Shown here: one piece after another, positions 1-8,267 of the stretch
Layout of the letters: each line of letters opens with the position of its first letter
How positions within the stretch are numbered: the stretch's first letter is position 1
NCBI GenBank assembly: GCA_003558145.1
Contig: PWMP01000175.1
Location: forward strand, 1-18,590
Length of the DNA: 18,590 nucleotides
Reading direction: 5' to 3'
From: Elusimicrobiota bacterium
GTDB taxonomy: Bacteria; CG03; SLGR01; PWQF01
Translations under genes and position numbers: made by a program
Notes under the pieces: generated by a model
What the model was told of the DNA's origin: nothing
Database searches by the model: none
What the model saw: the letters and a program-made list of their open reading frames with translations, nothing else

Positions 1-968
1 CATTCGGAAAAGGAAAAGAAAATTTCAGAAAAGCAATTAAAAATTTTATGCAGGAAAGATTTTCTCTTTCCTTCAGCTGTGACGACCAGATACACACGCT
101 TATAGGCTCTAAAGAGGGAATAGCTCATCTGCCTCTTGCATTTGTGAATCCTTCCGATACCGTTCTGGTTCCCGAACCGGCATATCCGGTTTATAATTCA
201 GCGACTGTTTTTGCCGGCGGCAGCCCCTATTTCATGCCTTTAACGGAGGAAAACGGATTCCTTCCGGATTATGACAGTATTCCTTTATCTGTGCTTGATA
301 AAGCAAAGATACTTTTCATTAATTATCCAAACAACCCAACCGGCGCGACTGCAACGGAAGAGTTTTATGAAAAGACTGTTCACATAGCAAAAAAACATTC
401 TATAATAGTGGCTTCGGACGCTGCCTATAGTGAACTTTACTATTCAGAAAAACCACCCAGTTTTCTTCAGTTCAAGGGGGCTATGGATGTAGGCATAGAA
501 TTTCATTCCCTTTCAAAGACTTTTTCTATGACCGGCTGGAGAACGGGTTGGGCCTGCGGTAATGCTGATATAATAAAGGGCCTGGCTTCCGTTAAAGACA
601 ATATAGATTCCGGAGTTTTCGGGGCGGTTCAGGACGCGGCTGCCTGCGCGCTTGAAAATTATAGCGAGCTTTCGGAAGAAACAAGACGGGTTTACGGCGG
701 CCGGCTAAAAATTATGAGCAAAGCTCTTAAAGAAGATTCATGGCGTCTTGCCGAACCGGCGGCTACTTTTTATGTATGGGCAAAACCCCCGGTTGATATA
801 ACTTCAGCAGAAGCTGTAAAAAAGATTATATCCGAGGCAGCCATAGTATGTACGCCCGGTAGCGGATTCGGTCCTTCCGGAGAGGGTTTTGTACGATTTG
901 CGGCTACGCGGAAAGAGGGCAGAATAAAGGAAGCAGCGGAAAGGCTTAAAAAAATAGATTGGAAGTAA
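1..968 (+). CDS. dapL: LL-diaminopimelate aminotransferase-type class I/II aminotransferase (5' truncated)
   Basis: PLP-dependent aminotransferase. DapL enzymes convert tetrahydrodipicolinate directly to LL-diaminopimelate with glutamate as amino donor, feeding lysine and peptidoglycan synthesis in the cytoplasm. The reading frame is open from the left edge (first full codon at 3-5), so the N-terminus lies outside the window; the internal ATG at 48 is not the true start. Visible landmarks are IGSKEGIAHL near the start, NYPNNPTGA, and SLSKTFSMTGWRTGW, which carries the Schiff-base lysine. The sequence around IGSKEGIAHL, EPAYPVY and NIDSGVFGAVQ is DapL-like as I remember the family. The C-terminus (FVRFAATRKEGRI) is a typical small domain end. 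folK follows 26 bp downstream. A different DapL-like transaminase substrate cannot be excluded. Confidence 0.8.
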   Translation, partial: FGKGKENFRKAIKNFMQERFSLSFSCDDQIHTLIGSKEGIAHLPLAFVNPSDTVLVPEPAYPVYNSATVFAGGSPYFMPLTEENGFLPDYDSIPLSVLDKAKILFINYPNNPTGATATEEFYEKTVHIAKKHSIIVASDAAYSELYYSEKPPSFLQFKGAMDVGIEFHSLSKTFSMTGWRTGWACGNADIIKGLASVKDNIDSGVFGAVQDAAACALENYSELSEETRRVYGGRLKIMSKALKEDSWRLAEPAATFYVWAKPPVDITSAEAVKKIISEAAIVCTPGSGFGPSGEGFVRFAATRKEGRIKEAAERLKKIDWK

Positions 969-994
969 TACAATAGGTACGGAGGTATAAAAGA

Positions 995-1522
995 ATGAGC
1001 GCAAAAAGAATAATAGCTCTCAGTATCGGATCAAATGTGGGAGACAGGGAAGCAAATATTAAAAAAGCGGTAAGTATTCTTGAAAAAGACCTGCATTCCC
1101 GGTTTAAAAAAAGCCCTGTTTTTGAGTGCCCCCCGATGTATTACCGCGAGCAAGATGTTTTTTATAATTGCTGCGTAAGTTTTGAAAGCAGCCTTCCTGC
1201 GCTTGAACTGCACAAAATAACCCGCTCTGTCGAAAAAAAGGCCGGAAGGAAAAAAAGCAAAATAGATAAGGGCCCCAGGGTAATAGATATAGATATTATA
1301 TTCATAGGAAGTGAAATAATAACAGAAGAACCATTTACAGTTCCTCATATGGATATGCAGAACAGGATGTTTGTACTTAAACCTCTGGAATGCATAATTC
1401 CGGATTTTGAACATCCGGCAATGCAGATGACAGTGAGAGAACTTATTGAAGAATGCCCGGACGGAACCAATTTGAAAAAAGTAAAGGATTTCTGGAAAAA
1501 GAAAAAAGGATCTAATAAATGA
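995..1522 (+). CDS. folK: 2-amino-4-hydroxy-6-hydroxymethyldihydropteridine pyrophosphokinase (HPPK)
   Basis: Transfers pyrophosphate from ATP to 6-hydroxymethyl-7,8-dihydropterin, the step before dihydropteroate synthase in folate synthesis; cytosolic. The 175-residue length is usual for a single-domain HPPK. The N-terminus ALSIGSNVGDR is the family opening. GPRVIDIDIIFIG at residues 93-105 is the signature, with the two Mg-binding aspartates at D98 and D100, and PHMDMQNRMFVLKPL at 117-131 is the conserved third segment. A strong GGAGG at 981-985 sits 9 bases before the ATG. No folP, folB or folE neighbour is visible, so folate genes appear scattered. The stop overlaps the next start (ATGA), suggesting translational coupling. 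Confidence 0.93.
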   Translation: MSAKRIIALSIGSNVGDREANIKKAVSILEKDLHSRFKKSPVFECPPMYYREQDVFYNCCVSFESSLPALELHKITRSVEKKAGRKKSKIDKGPRVIDIDIIFIGSEIITEEPFTVPHMDMQNRMFVLKPLECIIPDFEHPAMQMTVRELIEECPDGTNLKKVKDFWKKKKGSNK

Positions 1523-1896
1523 CAACAGCAGCAAAGATAATATGTGCCCTGATTTTCCTGGAGGGGATTATAGCTCTTTTTTTCCCTTATCTTATGAAAA
1601 CTTCAACGGAAGATTTCAATAAGTCCTCTAAAGCAGTAAAAGGGCGGATAGGCGCTATAACGGCAGCAGCAGGAGCAGTTCTTATATATCTTACGCGGGT
1701 GCTTATTTCGGAGCCCCTTGTTCACTGGATAGTAGCAGTGAGCGGTATTTACATGATGCTGGCCGGGCTTTGTATGATAATTTTTCCGTCAGCGGCCGGT
1801 CGCGCTGCCGCCTGGTTTTACGGTGAAAAAAAAACAACGTCGCTGATAGGTTTAACAATGATGGGGGGCTCTTTATTACTCTTTATTTTGATCTGA
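1519..1896 (+). CDS. Small integral membrane protein, four predicted helices, possibly a duplicated YjeT/DUF2065-like unit
   Basis: I do not recognise a characterised function. The 125 residues contain four hydrophobic stretches at about 5-25, 43-60, 67-90 and 107-125, so this is an inner-membrane protein. The two halves have the same plan: a hydrophobic helix ending in FFP (residue 23) or IFP (residue 90), an amphipathic basic linker of 15-20 residues, then a glycine-rich helix (RIGAITAAAGAVLIYL and LIGLTMMGGSLLLFI). One such unit resembles my memory of the short DUF2065/YjeT family, so this looks like a tandem duplication. It overlaps folK by 4 bp and lies 18 bp upstream of gatC, with AAAGGA upstream of the ATG. 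It is clearly expressed with its neighbours, but the link to them may be only positional. Confidence 0.7.
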   Translation: MTTAAKIICALIFLEGIIALFFPYLMKTSTEDFNKSSKAVKGRIGAITAAAGAVLIYLTRVLISEPLVHWIVAVSGIYMMLAGLCMIIFPSAAGRAAAWFYGEKKTTSLIGLTMMGGSLLLFILI

Positions 1897-1914
1897 CGTA
1901 TCCGGAGAAAAAAT

Positions 1915-2193
1915 ATGGATAAAAACACAATAGAAAAAATAATGAATCTTGCCCGGATTGAACTCGCGGATGATGAAAAAAAAGAGATTCCTTCCCAGAT
2001 GAAAAAGATTATTGATTATATAGATAATCTTAATTCTCTTGATACTTCGGGCGCCGGACAGGGAGAAGCGGTTTTTTTAAAGGAGATGATTCTGCAGCCC
2101 GACAAGGAAGAAATATTTCCTGATATAGAAACACTCACCTCAAATTCTCCTTCTTTTTCAGAAGGTTTTTTTAAAGTAAAGAAAGTACTTTAA
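1915..2193 (+). CDS. gatC: Asp-tRNA(Asn)/Glu-tRNA(Gln) amidotransferase subunit C
   Basis: Small clamp subunit that wraps around GatA and holds it to GatB in the tRNA-dependent amidotransferase. The 92-residue length matches the family (about 95). The N-terminal helix (TIEKIMNLARIEL) and the following KKIIDYIDNLNSLDTSG are the conserved GatC pattern, and the extended C-terminal tail ends in F-F-K-V-K-K. A CCGGAGA ribosome site precedes the ATG. The stop overlaps the gatA start by one base (TAATG), so gatA probably depends on re-initiation. Confidence 0.92.
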   Translation: MDKNTIEKIMNLARIELADDEKKEIPSQMKKIIDYIDNLNSLDTSGAGQGEAVFLKEMILQPDKEEIFPDIETLTSNSPSFSEGFFKVKKVL

Positions 2194-3629
2194 TGTCCCG
2201 TATAATATCTTTACGCAAAGCCATCCTTTCCGGAAGCAAAAACGCTTCATCTGTAGTGAAAGAGTCACTCGAAAAAGTGTCAAAAGACAGTAATTTGAAC
2301 TGCTGGATAAATATTTACGGGAAAGAAGCGCTAGAAAAAGCGTCCGAAATAGATGAAAAAATAAAAAAAGGAGAAGATCCCGGAAGACTGTGCGGAATTC
2401 CGGTTGCCGTCAAGGATAATATGCTTGTCAGGGGAATGAAAACTACCAATGCGTCCCGGATGCTTAACGAATATATCTCACCCTATACGGCAACTGCAGT
2501 TGAAAAGATGCAGGCTGCCGGCGCAATTATTATAGGAAAAACGAACATGGACGAGTTTGCGATGGGGTCTTCGGGAGAAACTTCGGCTTTTGGCGCAACG
2601 CGTAATCCTATTGATACGGCAAGATCTCCCGGCGGTTCTTCATCGGGTTCTGCCGCCTGCGTGTCGGCAGACCACGTTCCGGCAGCACTGGGTTCTGACA
2701 CGGGAGGCTCAATAAGGCAGCCGGCTGCTTTCTGCGGAATAGTGGGAATGAAACCTACTTACGGAATTGTTTCAAGATACGGTATTTCTCCTTTTTCTTC
2801 TTCACTTGACCAGGTTGGGCCGATAGCTTCAACCGTTTTGGATGCGGCAATTATTCTTGAAATTATAGCGGGATATGACCGCCGTGATTCCACATCAATA
2901 AAAAAGGAAGTTCCAGGATATGCAGAAACCATAAACGATTCCATACAGGGAGTAAAAATAGGAATTCCTGCTGAATATATGCAGGACGGTACGGACCCTC
3001 CGGTAAGGGATAGCGTGTTGGCCGCGTCGGAACTTCTTGAGAAAATGGGTGCCAAAATAAAGGAAGTGTCTCTGCCTCTTACAAAATACGCCGTTAGCGT
3101 TTATTATATTATAGCCCCGGCCGAAGCTTCGGCCAACCTTGCGAGGCTGGACGGCATCAGATACGGGTTGTCAGCTGATTCGGGCAAAGATTTTATTTCA
3201 GATGTTACAGCTTCGCGCACAGAAGCTTTCGGAATAGAGGTAAAGAGAAGAATAATGCTCGGAACTTATGTTCTTTCTTCGGGTTACTACGAAGATTACT
3301 ACATCAAAGCTCAAAAGGCGCGGACCCTTATAAAAAATGAGTTTATGGAAGTTTTTAAGGATGTTGACCTCATTTTTGCTCCCACTTCCCCTACAACTGC
3401 ATTTAAGCTGGGAGAGAAAACAGGCGATATTCTTAAAATGTATCTTTCCGATGTATTTACTATTTCGGCAAATCTGGCGGGAATCCCCGCACTGAATCTA
3501 CCCGTAGGACGCGACAGCAAAAATCTCCCCGTAGGAGCCCAGTTTATGGGAAACTACTTAAGCGAGAAACTTATTTTCAGGACGGCACATGCACTTGAAA
3601 AGGAATTAAGCAGCAGTGAAAAACAGTAA
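2193..3629 (+). CDS. gatA: Asp-tRNA(Asn)/Glu-tRNA(Gln) amidotransferase subunit A (amidase)
   Basis: Glutaminase subunit: hydrolyses glutamine and channels ammonia to GatB. The amidase-signature catalytic triad is complete: K74 in AVKDNM, cis-Ser S149 in SPGGSSSGSAA, and nucleophile S173 in GSDTGGSIRQPA. The spacing between the three matches that of S. aureus GatA as I remember it. Length 478 is normal. There is no ribosome site before the ATG, which shares its first base with the gatC stop; translation is presumably coupled. The 3' end overlaps gatB by 14 bp. The presence of GatCAB implies that the organism makes Gln-tRNA, Asn-tRNA or both by transamidation, although which cannot be told without its glnS and asnS content. 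Confidence 0.97.
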   Translation: MSRIISLRKAILSGSKNASSVVKESLEKVSKDSNLNCWINIYGKEALEKASEIDEKIKKGEDPGRLCGIPVAVKDNMLVRGMKTTNASRMLNEYISPYTATAVEKMQAAGAIIIGKTNMDEFAMGSSGETSAFGATRNPIDTARSPGGSSSGSAACVSADHVPAALGSDTGGSIRQPAAFCGIVGMKPTYGIVSRYGISPFSSSLDQVGPIASTVLDAAIILEIIAGYDRRDSTSIKKEVPGYAETINDSIQGVKIGIPAEYMQDGTDPPVRDSVLAASELLEKMGAKIKEVSLPLTKYAVSVYYIIAPAEASANLARLDGIRYGLSADSGKDFISDVTASRTEAFGIEVKRRIMLGTYVLSSGYYEDYYIKAQKARTLIKNEFMEVFKDVDLIFAPTSPTTAFKLGEKTGDILKMYLSDVFTISANLAGIPALNLPVGRDSKNLPVGAQFMGNYLSEKLIFRTAHALEKELSSSEKQ

Positions 3630-5055
3630 ATATAAAATAACCATAGGACTGGAAGTTCACGTTCACCTGAAAACCCGTACTAAACTTTTCTGCCGCTGTC
3701 CCAACCTATATGGTTCAGATCCGAACACTCTGATATGCCCCGTTTGTACGGGCCAGCCGGGAACTCTTCCGGTCGCCGGCAGAGAATCAGTTCGTCAGGC
3801 AGTTAGCGCGGCTTTGGCTCTTAACTGCAATATTAATGAGTATTCTATCTTTGAACGAAAACAATATTTTTATCCTGACCTGCCAAAGAATTACCAGATA
3901 TCCCAGTATAAACTTCCTCTTGCCGAAAACGGATATATTAAGGCAGGGGGGGTTAAAATAAAAATAGACAGGGTTCATATGGAAGAGGATGCGGGAAAGC
4001 TTGTTCACCGCGAAAAAGAAACCCTTGTTGATTATAACCGCGGCGGAGCCCCGCTTATTGAAATTGTATCGGCTCCCGAAATAACTTCTCCGCCTCAGGC
4101 TGCAGAATATCTAAAAAAACTCAGGCAGATACTGATATACGCATCAGTGAGCGATTGCGATATGGAAAAAGGTTCGATGAGGTGCGATGCCAATCTCAGC
4201 CTCAATCTTAAGGAAAGCAGCCGTCTTGGCGTTAAGACTGAAGTTAAAAACATGAATTCCTTCAAGGCTGTAGAAAATGCTCTTGCGTACGAGGCCCGCC
4301 GCCAGGAGAGCCTGCTTCTTGAAGGGAAAAATATAGTTCAGGAAACCCGTCTCTGGGATGAGGATAAAAACAAAACCGCAGGAATGCGGACTAAAGAAGA
4401 AGCTCATGACTACAGGTATTTTCCTGATCCCGACCTTCCGCCTCTGATTGTTGCGGAAGCCTTTGTAGAAGATATAAGGGAATCCCTGCCGGAACTTCCG
4501 GCAGCTAAAATGGAAAGATACATAAAAGAAATGGGCCTTGAGGAGTACGATGCTTCAGTTCTTTGCCAGGAAAGAGATGGAGCTGATTTTTTTGAGTCTG
4601 CTTATGAAAAACTGGAGGATAAAAAAGAAGGTATTAAAAAGCTTTCTTCCTGGATAAGTACTGAACTCAAAGGAAAAATGAATGCCGCCGGCCTGGATTT
4701 TAAAAGTCTTGAGATGGGGCCTTCTTTCCTGGCGGAATTGGTGAACCTAATACAAAACGGAAAAATATCCGGCAAAATGGCGAAAGATATTTTTGAAATT
4801 ATATGGACTGAAAAAAGGAGTCCGGCTGAGATTGTTGAAGAAAAAGGATTAAGCCAGATAAGCGGAGAAGACAAGATAGAAAGACTTTGCCGTAAGGCAA
4901 TAGAAGAAAATCCAGCTCTTACAGATAAGTATTTAAGCGGTAAAGAAGGAACAATAGGCCCGCTGGTAGGGTTTGTTATGAAGGAATCCCGCGGCCAGGC
5001 CAACCCTTCAATGGTTAATAAAAAACTGCGCGAAATACTTAATGAAAAAAAATAA
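3616..5055 (+). CDS. gatB: Asp-tRNA(Asn)/Glu-tRNA(Gln) amidotransferase subunit B
   Basis: Kinase/transamidase subunit: phosphorylates the misacylated Glu- or Asp-tRNA side chain and amidates it with ammonia from GatA. The start is GTG at 3616, inside the gatA 3' end, preceded by AAGGA. The opening KITIGLEVHVHL is the family signature. A zinc site is visible as C26-x-C28 and C41-x2-C44. The core continues with YNRGGAPLIEI, EKGSMRCDANLSL and DYRYFPDPDLPPL. The last 150 or so residues form the helical YqeY-like tRNA-recognition tail ending near GQANPSMVNKKLREIL. Length 479 is standard. It is the last gene of the plus-strand cluster and faces glmS tail to tail with 17 bp between them. Confidence 0.97.
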   Translation: MKNSKYKITIGLEVHVHLKTRTKLFCRCPNLYGSDPNTLICPVCTGQPGTLPVAGRESVRQAVSAALALNCNINEYSIFERKQYFYPDLPKNYQISQYKLPLAENGYIKAGGVKIKIDRVHMEEDAGKLVHREKETLVDYNRGGAPLIEIVSAPEITSPPQAAEYLKKLRQILIYASVSDCDMEKGSMRCDANLSLNLKESSRLGVKTEVKNMNSFKAVENALAYEARRQESLLLEGKNIVQETRLWDEDKNKTAGMRTKEEAHDYRYFPDPDLPPLIVAEAFVEDIRESLPELPAAKMERYIKEMGLEEYDASVLCQERDGADFFESAYEKLEDKKEGIKKLSSWISTELKGKMNAAGLDFKSLEMGPSFLAELVNLIQNGKISGKMAKDIFEIIWTEKRSPAEIVEEKGLSQISGEDKIERLCRKAIEENPALTDKYLSGKEGTIGPLVGFVMKESRGQANPSMVNKKLREILNEKK

Positions 5056-5074
5056 TTTTCGTAAGGCTTTTTTT
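5045..5074. terminator. Possible weak bidirectional terminator between gatB and glmS
   Basis: The convergent junction has an A-run (5045-5052) and a T-run (5068-5074) that could pair around a loop of about 16 bases, giving an A-rich stem followed by a U-tract in both directions. It has no GC core, so it is weak as an intrinsic terminator. It is listed because two convergent operons end within 20 bp and some transcription end is expected here. Confidence 0.22.
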
Positions 5075-6914
5075 ATTCTACCGTGACGCTTTTGGCAAGA
5101 TTTCTAGGCTGATCAATATCACATCCCCTTAAAAGAGATATATAGTAAGCCAGAAGCTGTACGGGTATTGAAGTTAGAATAGGTGAAAGTATTTCCGGAA
5201 CTTCGGGAATATAGATAACATCGTCGGCAATTTTTGCTGTTTCGGTATCGCCTTCCGTTGCAATTGCAATTATTTTACCACCCCTTGCCTTGATTTCCTG
5301 TATATTGGAAAGCATTTTTTCATAAACAAAACTTTTGTTTACTATGGCAACTATGGGCATTTCTTCATCAACCAGGGCTATAGGGCCGTGCTTCATTTCA
5401 CCGGACGGGTAGCCCTCGGCGTGTATGTAGGAAGTTTCCTTAAGTTTAAGCGCCCCTTCCAGCGCCAGCGGATAGTTAACGTGCCTGCCTATATAAAGAA
5501 AATCGTTTTTCTTGAAATAATTATGTGAAATTTTTTCAGTGGCTTGTTCCTGCTCGTCAAGGAATTTTTTTATTTTTAAGGGAAGCTTCAGAAGTCCTTC
5601 GGTCATTTCACGAGCCTGCTTTACCGGCATTGAGCCCCGCAGGCGTCCAAAATAAACTGTCAGCAGGTACAATGCGGCAAGCTGGCATGTAAAAGCCTTT
5701 GTGGATGCTACGCCTATTTCGGGGCCTGCATGGGTATATATAACTCCGTCCGCTTCCCTGGTCATCGTAGAGCCGAGCACATTGCATATAGTGAGGGTAT
5801 AGGCTCCTTTTGATGCGGCTTCACGCATTGCCGCAAGGGTGTCTGCGGTTTCTCCTGACTGAGAAACAGTGATGACAAGAGTAGTATCGTCTATAGGGGG
5901 ATTACGGTATCTGAATTCGGATGCGATATCGACTTCGCAAGGTATTTTAAGCCCGTCTTCAAGTAGAAATTTTCCGACGAGGCATGCATGATAGGCAGTA
6001 CCGCAGGCAGTCATAAATATTTTTTTGTATTTTTTAAAATCTTTCGCAGTTAAATTAAAATCTTCAAACGATACAGATGAGTCACCACGGTTGATACGTC
6101 CCAGAAGCGTTTCCTGAACCGCCCGCTGCTGTTCGTGTATTTCCTTGAGCATAAAATGCCTGTATCCCTGTTTTTCGGCTGTCACCGGGTCCCATGTGAT
6201 TTTTGAAATTTTCTTTTTAATCTTTTTAAGGCTGCTGTCAAAAACTTCTACCGAATCTTTTTTTATACGGGCAGACTGTCCGTCTTCAAGATAAATCACT
6301 TCCTTTGTATAGGGCAGTACGGCTGGGACATCAGAAGCAATAAAATTACCGTCGGCGGATAATCCTATTACCAGGGGAGAGTCTTTTCTTACGGCTATTA
6401 GTTCTCCCGGGTTATCAGAATTTATTATTCCCAGGGCATAAGAACCTTCAAGTTTTGAAGCAGCGGAAGTTACGGCTTTCAGGAAATCTTTTTCTGATTT
6501 TAATACGTCTTCAAGCAGGTGGGCTATAACTTCTGTATCTGTTTCGGAATTAAATTTATGTCCGGCTGCCGATAGAGCAGAGCGCAAAGAAGCATGATTC
6601 TCAATTATGCCGTTGTGGACAATTACGGTGCGTCCGCTGCAATCTGCGTGGGGATGAGCGTTTTCATCGGAAGGGCAACCGTGAGTAGCCCATCGTGTGT
6701 GTCCTACAGCGGTGGTACCTTTAAGATTTTTACCCCTGATAAGTTTTTCAAGATTGCTTATTTTGCCTTTACAGCGTTTTCTTGTAATTTTTCCGTTATC
6801 ACCGGCTATGGCGATACCTGCAGAATCATAACCGCGGTATTCCAGGCGCTTAAGAGAATCTATAAGTATGGCTGCTGCCTGCTTTTTACCTACATATCCG
6901 GCTATTCCGCACAT
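5073..6914 (-). CDS. glmS: Glutamine--fructose-6-phosphate aminotransferase (isomerizing)
   Basis: Makes glucosamine-6-phosphate from fructose-6-phosphate and glutamine, the committed step to UDP-GlcNAc for peptidoglycan and lipopolysaccharide. The 613 residues have the full architecture: N-terminal glutaminase domain (about 2-220) with catalytic C2 right after Met in MCGIAGYVG, HTRWATHG at 72-79 and NGIIEN at 101-106; then two SIS isomerase domains (about 295-425 and 460-600), with ACGTAYHA at 303-310 and SQSGETADT at 351-359. The C-terminus DQPRNLAKSVTVE is the family ending. The start overlaps the glmM stop by one base (TAATG read on the minus strand), so it is co-translated after glmM. 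I saw no glmS ribozyme, nor room for one, in the junction. Confidence 0.97.
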   Translation of the reverse strand: MCGIAGYVGKKQAAAILIDSLKRLEYRGYDSAGIAIAGDNGKITRKRCKGKISNLEKLIRGKNLKGTTAVGHTRWATHGCPSDENAHPHADCSGRTVIVHNGIIENHASLRSALSAAGHKFNSETDTEVIAHLLEDVLKSEKDFLKAVTSAASKLEGSYALGIINSDNPGELIAVRKDSPLVIGLSADGNFIASDVPAVLPYTKEVIYLEDGQSARIKKDSVEVFDSSLKKIKKKISKITWDPVTAEKQGYRHFMLKEIHEQQRAVQETLLGRINRGDSSVSFEDFNLTAKDFKKYKKIFMTACGTAYHACLVGKFLLEDGLKIPCEVDIASEFRYRNPPIDDTTLVITVSQSGETADTLAAMREAASKGAYTLTICNVLGSTMTREADGVIYTHAGPEIGVASTKAFTCQLAALYLLTVYFGRLRGSMPVKQAREMTEGLLKLPLKIKKFLDEQEQATEKISHNYFKKNDFLYIGRHVNYPLALEGALKLKETSYIHAEGYPSGEMKHGPIALVDEEMPIVAIVNKSFVYEKMLSNIQEIKARGGKIIAIATEGDTETAKIADDVIYIPEVPEILSPILTSIPVQLLAYYISLLRGCDIDQPRNLAKSVTVE

Positions 6915-8266
6915 TATTTTAAAATCTTTCCGGCAGCCTTATATATCATATCTACCGCCTTTTTGGTTTTTTCGCGGCTGGGACCTTCAGCCATGATCCG
7001 CAGCAGCGGCTGGGTGCCGGAATATCTTATCAGAACCCTTCCGGATGCTCCCAGCGTTTTTTCAGCTCTTTGAACGACTTTTTGAAACTCCGGAAAAGAC
7101 TTGAGTTTTTTTCTTTTTTTCAGCTGAAGATTTTTAAGGATCTGAGGATATACTTTCATAACCGATGCCAGCTCTGAAAGTTTTTTACCGGTCTTTTTTA
7201 TTACTGCCAGAAGCTGAAGGGCAGTTAAAATGCCGTCCCCGGCCGTATGGTGGTTAAGGAATATTATGTGGCCTGAATCCTCTCCTCCGAGAACGGCGCC
7301 TTCTTCAATCATTTTTTCAAGTACAAACCTGTCTCCCACGGGAGATTCAATGCGCCTGATTTTCATCTTCTCAAGGGATTTGCTTAATCCTATGTTGCTC
7401 ATTACCGTAGTGACTACAGTGTCGTTTAAGAGCATACGCTCTTCTTTGTAATGTCTTGCGCATATTGCAATAATACGGTCGCCTGTAATTATGTGCCCGT
7501 TCTCGGCTACTGCAATCAGCCTGTCGCCGTCTCCGTCAAAAGCAAGGCCTATGTCGGCTCGTTCAGATGCGACTTTTTTTGCGAGGGCCTCGGGGTGCAG
7601 AGAGCCGCCGGCTTTGTTTATGTTTATTCCGTCAGGTTCTATATTCAGTGAAATTGTTTCCGCTCTCATTTCCTTGAAAAGAGTCGGGGCAACCTTGTAA
7701 GTTGCGCCGTTGGCGCAGTCAAGGATGACTTTCATTCCTTCAAGGGATATCTCCCTTGGAAAAGTATGCTTAAGAAAAACAATATATCTTCCCAGGGCGT
7801 CATCGGCGCGGTAAGCCCTGCCTATTTCAGAAGCGTCAGGCATCAGGGAATGCAGTTTTTGTGAAAATATCAGTTTTTCTATTTCTTCCTCCTGGTTGTC
7901 ATTAAGCTTCATTCCGGAGTTTGAGAATATTTTTATTCCGTTGTCCCGGTAAGGGTTATGGGATGCAGAAATAACTATGCCGGCGTCGGCATTCATATTG
8001 GTAGTAATAAATGCTATTCCGGGTGTGGGCATGGGTACTACCAGAACGACATCTCCTCCCATTGAGCATATGCCGGCAGCAAGTGCGCTTTCCAGCATAT
8101 AGCCGGACAGCCGGGTATCTTTGCCTACTATAATTCGCGGCCTGTGATGCTGCCGTTTTTTAAGAACATGCGTGAGGGCCTGTCCAACCTTTACGGCAGT
8201 ACCCGAATTCATCGGATTTTTGTTGGCTACGCCCCTTATACCGTCGGTTCCGAAAAGTTTTGCCAT
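6914..8266 (-). CDS. glmM: Phosphoglucosamine mutase
   Basis: Interconverts glucosamine-6-phosphate and glucosamine-1-phosphate. The four alpha-phosphohexomutase landmarks are intact: phosphoserine S102 in SASHNP (100-105), the Mg-binding D244/D246/D248 in DGDGDR, the sugar loop GEDSGH (328-333), and the phosphate-binding RYSGTQP (414-420). The opening KLFGTDGIRG with S102 at exactly the canonical position marks it as GlmM rather than phosphomannomutase. Length 450 is standard. Its start lies one base past the stop of the upstream acetyltransferase gene, with AGGAGA a little upstream inside that gene, and its stop overlaps glmS. It is therefore the middle gene of an amino-sugar operon. Confidence 0.96.
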   Translation of the reverse strand: MAKLFGTDGIRGVANKNPMNSGTAVKVGQALTHVLKKRQHHRPRIIVGKDTRLSGYMLESALAAGICSMGGDVVLVVPMPTPGIAFITTNMNADAGIVISASHNPYRDNGIKIFSNSGMKLNDNQEEEIEKLIFSQKLHSLMPDASEIGRAYRADDALGRYIVFLKHTFPREISLEGMKVILDCANGATYKVAPTLFKEMRAETISLNIEPDGININKAGGSLHPEALAKKVASERADIGLAFDGDGDRLIAVAENGHIITGDRIIAICARHYKEERMLLNDTVVTTVMSNIGLSKSLEKMKIRRIESPVGDRFVLEKMIEEGAVLGGEDSGHIIFLNHHTAGDGILTALQLLAVIKKTGKKLSELASVMKVYPQILKNLQLKKRKKLKSFPEFQKVVQRAEKTLGASGRVLIRYSGTQPLLRIMAEGPSREKTKKAVDMIYKAAGKILK

Positions 8267-8267
8267 A

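Noticed and set aside
1031..1534. 167-codon minus-strand open frame antisense to folK
   Set aside because: It lies opposite a confident HPPK gene, is rich in Phe/Tyr/Lys/Ile from reverse-reading Lys/Ile/Asn codons, and shows no family motif.
6594..7700. Several plus-strand frames across the glmS/glmM region
   Set aside because: They are antisense shadows of two genes whose catalytic motifs are complete; their compositions are Ser/Pro/Cys rich and patternless.
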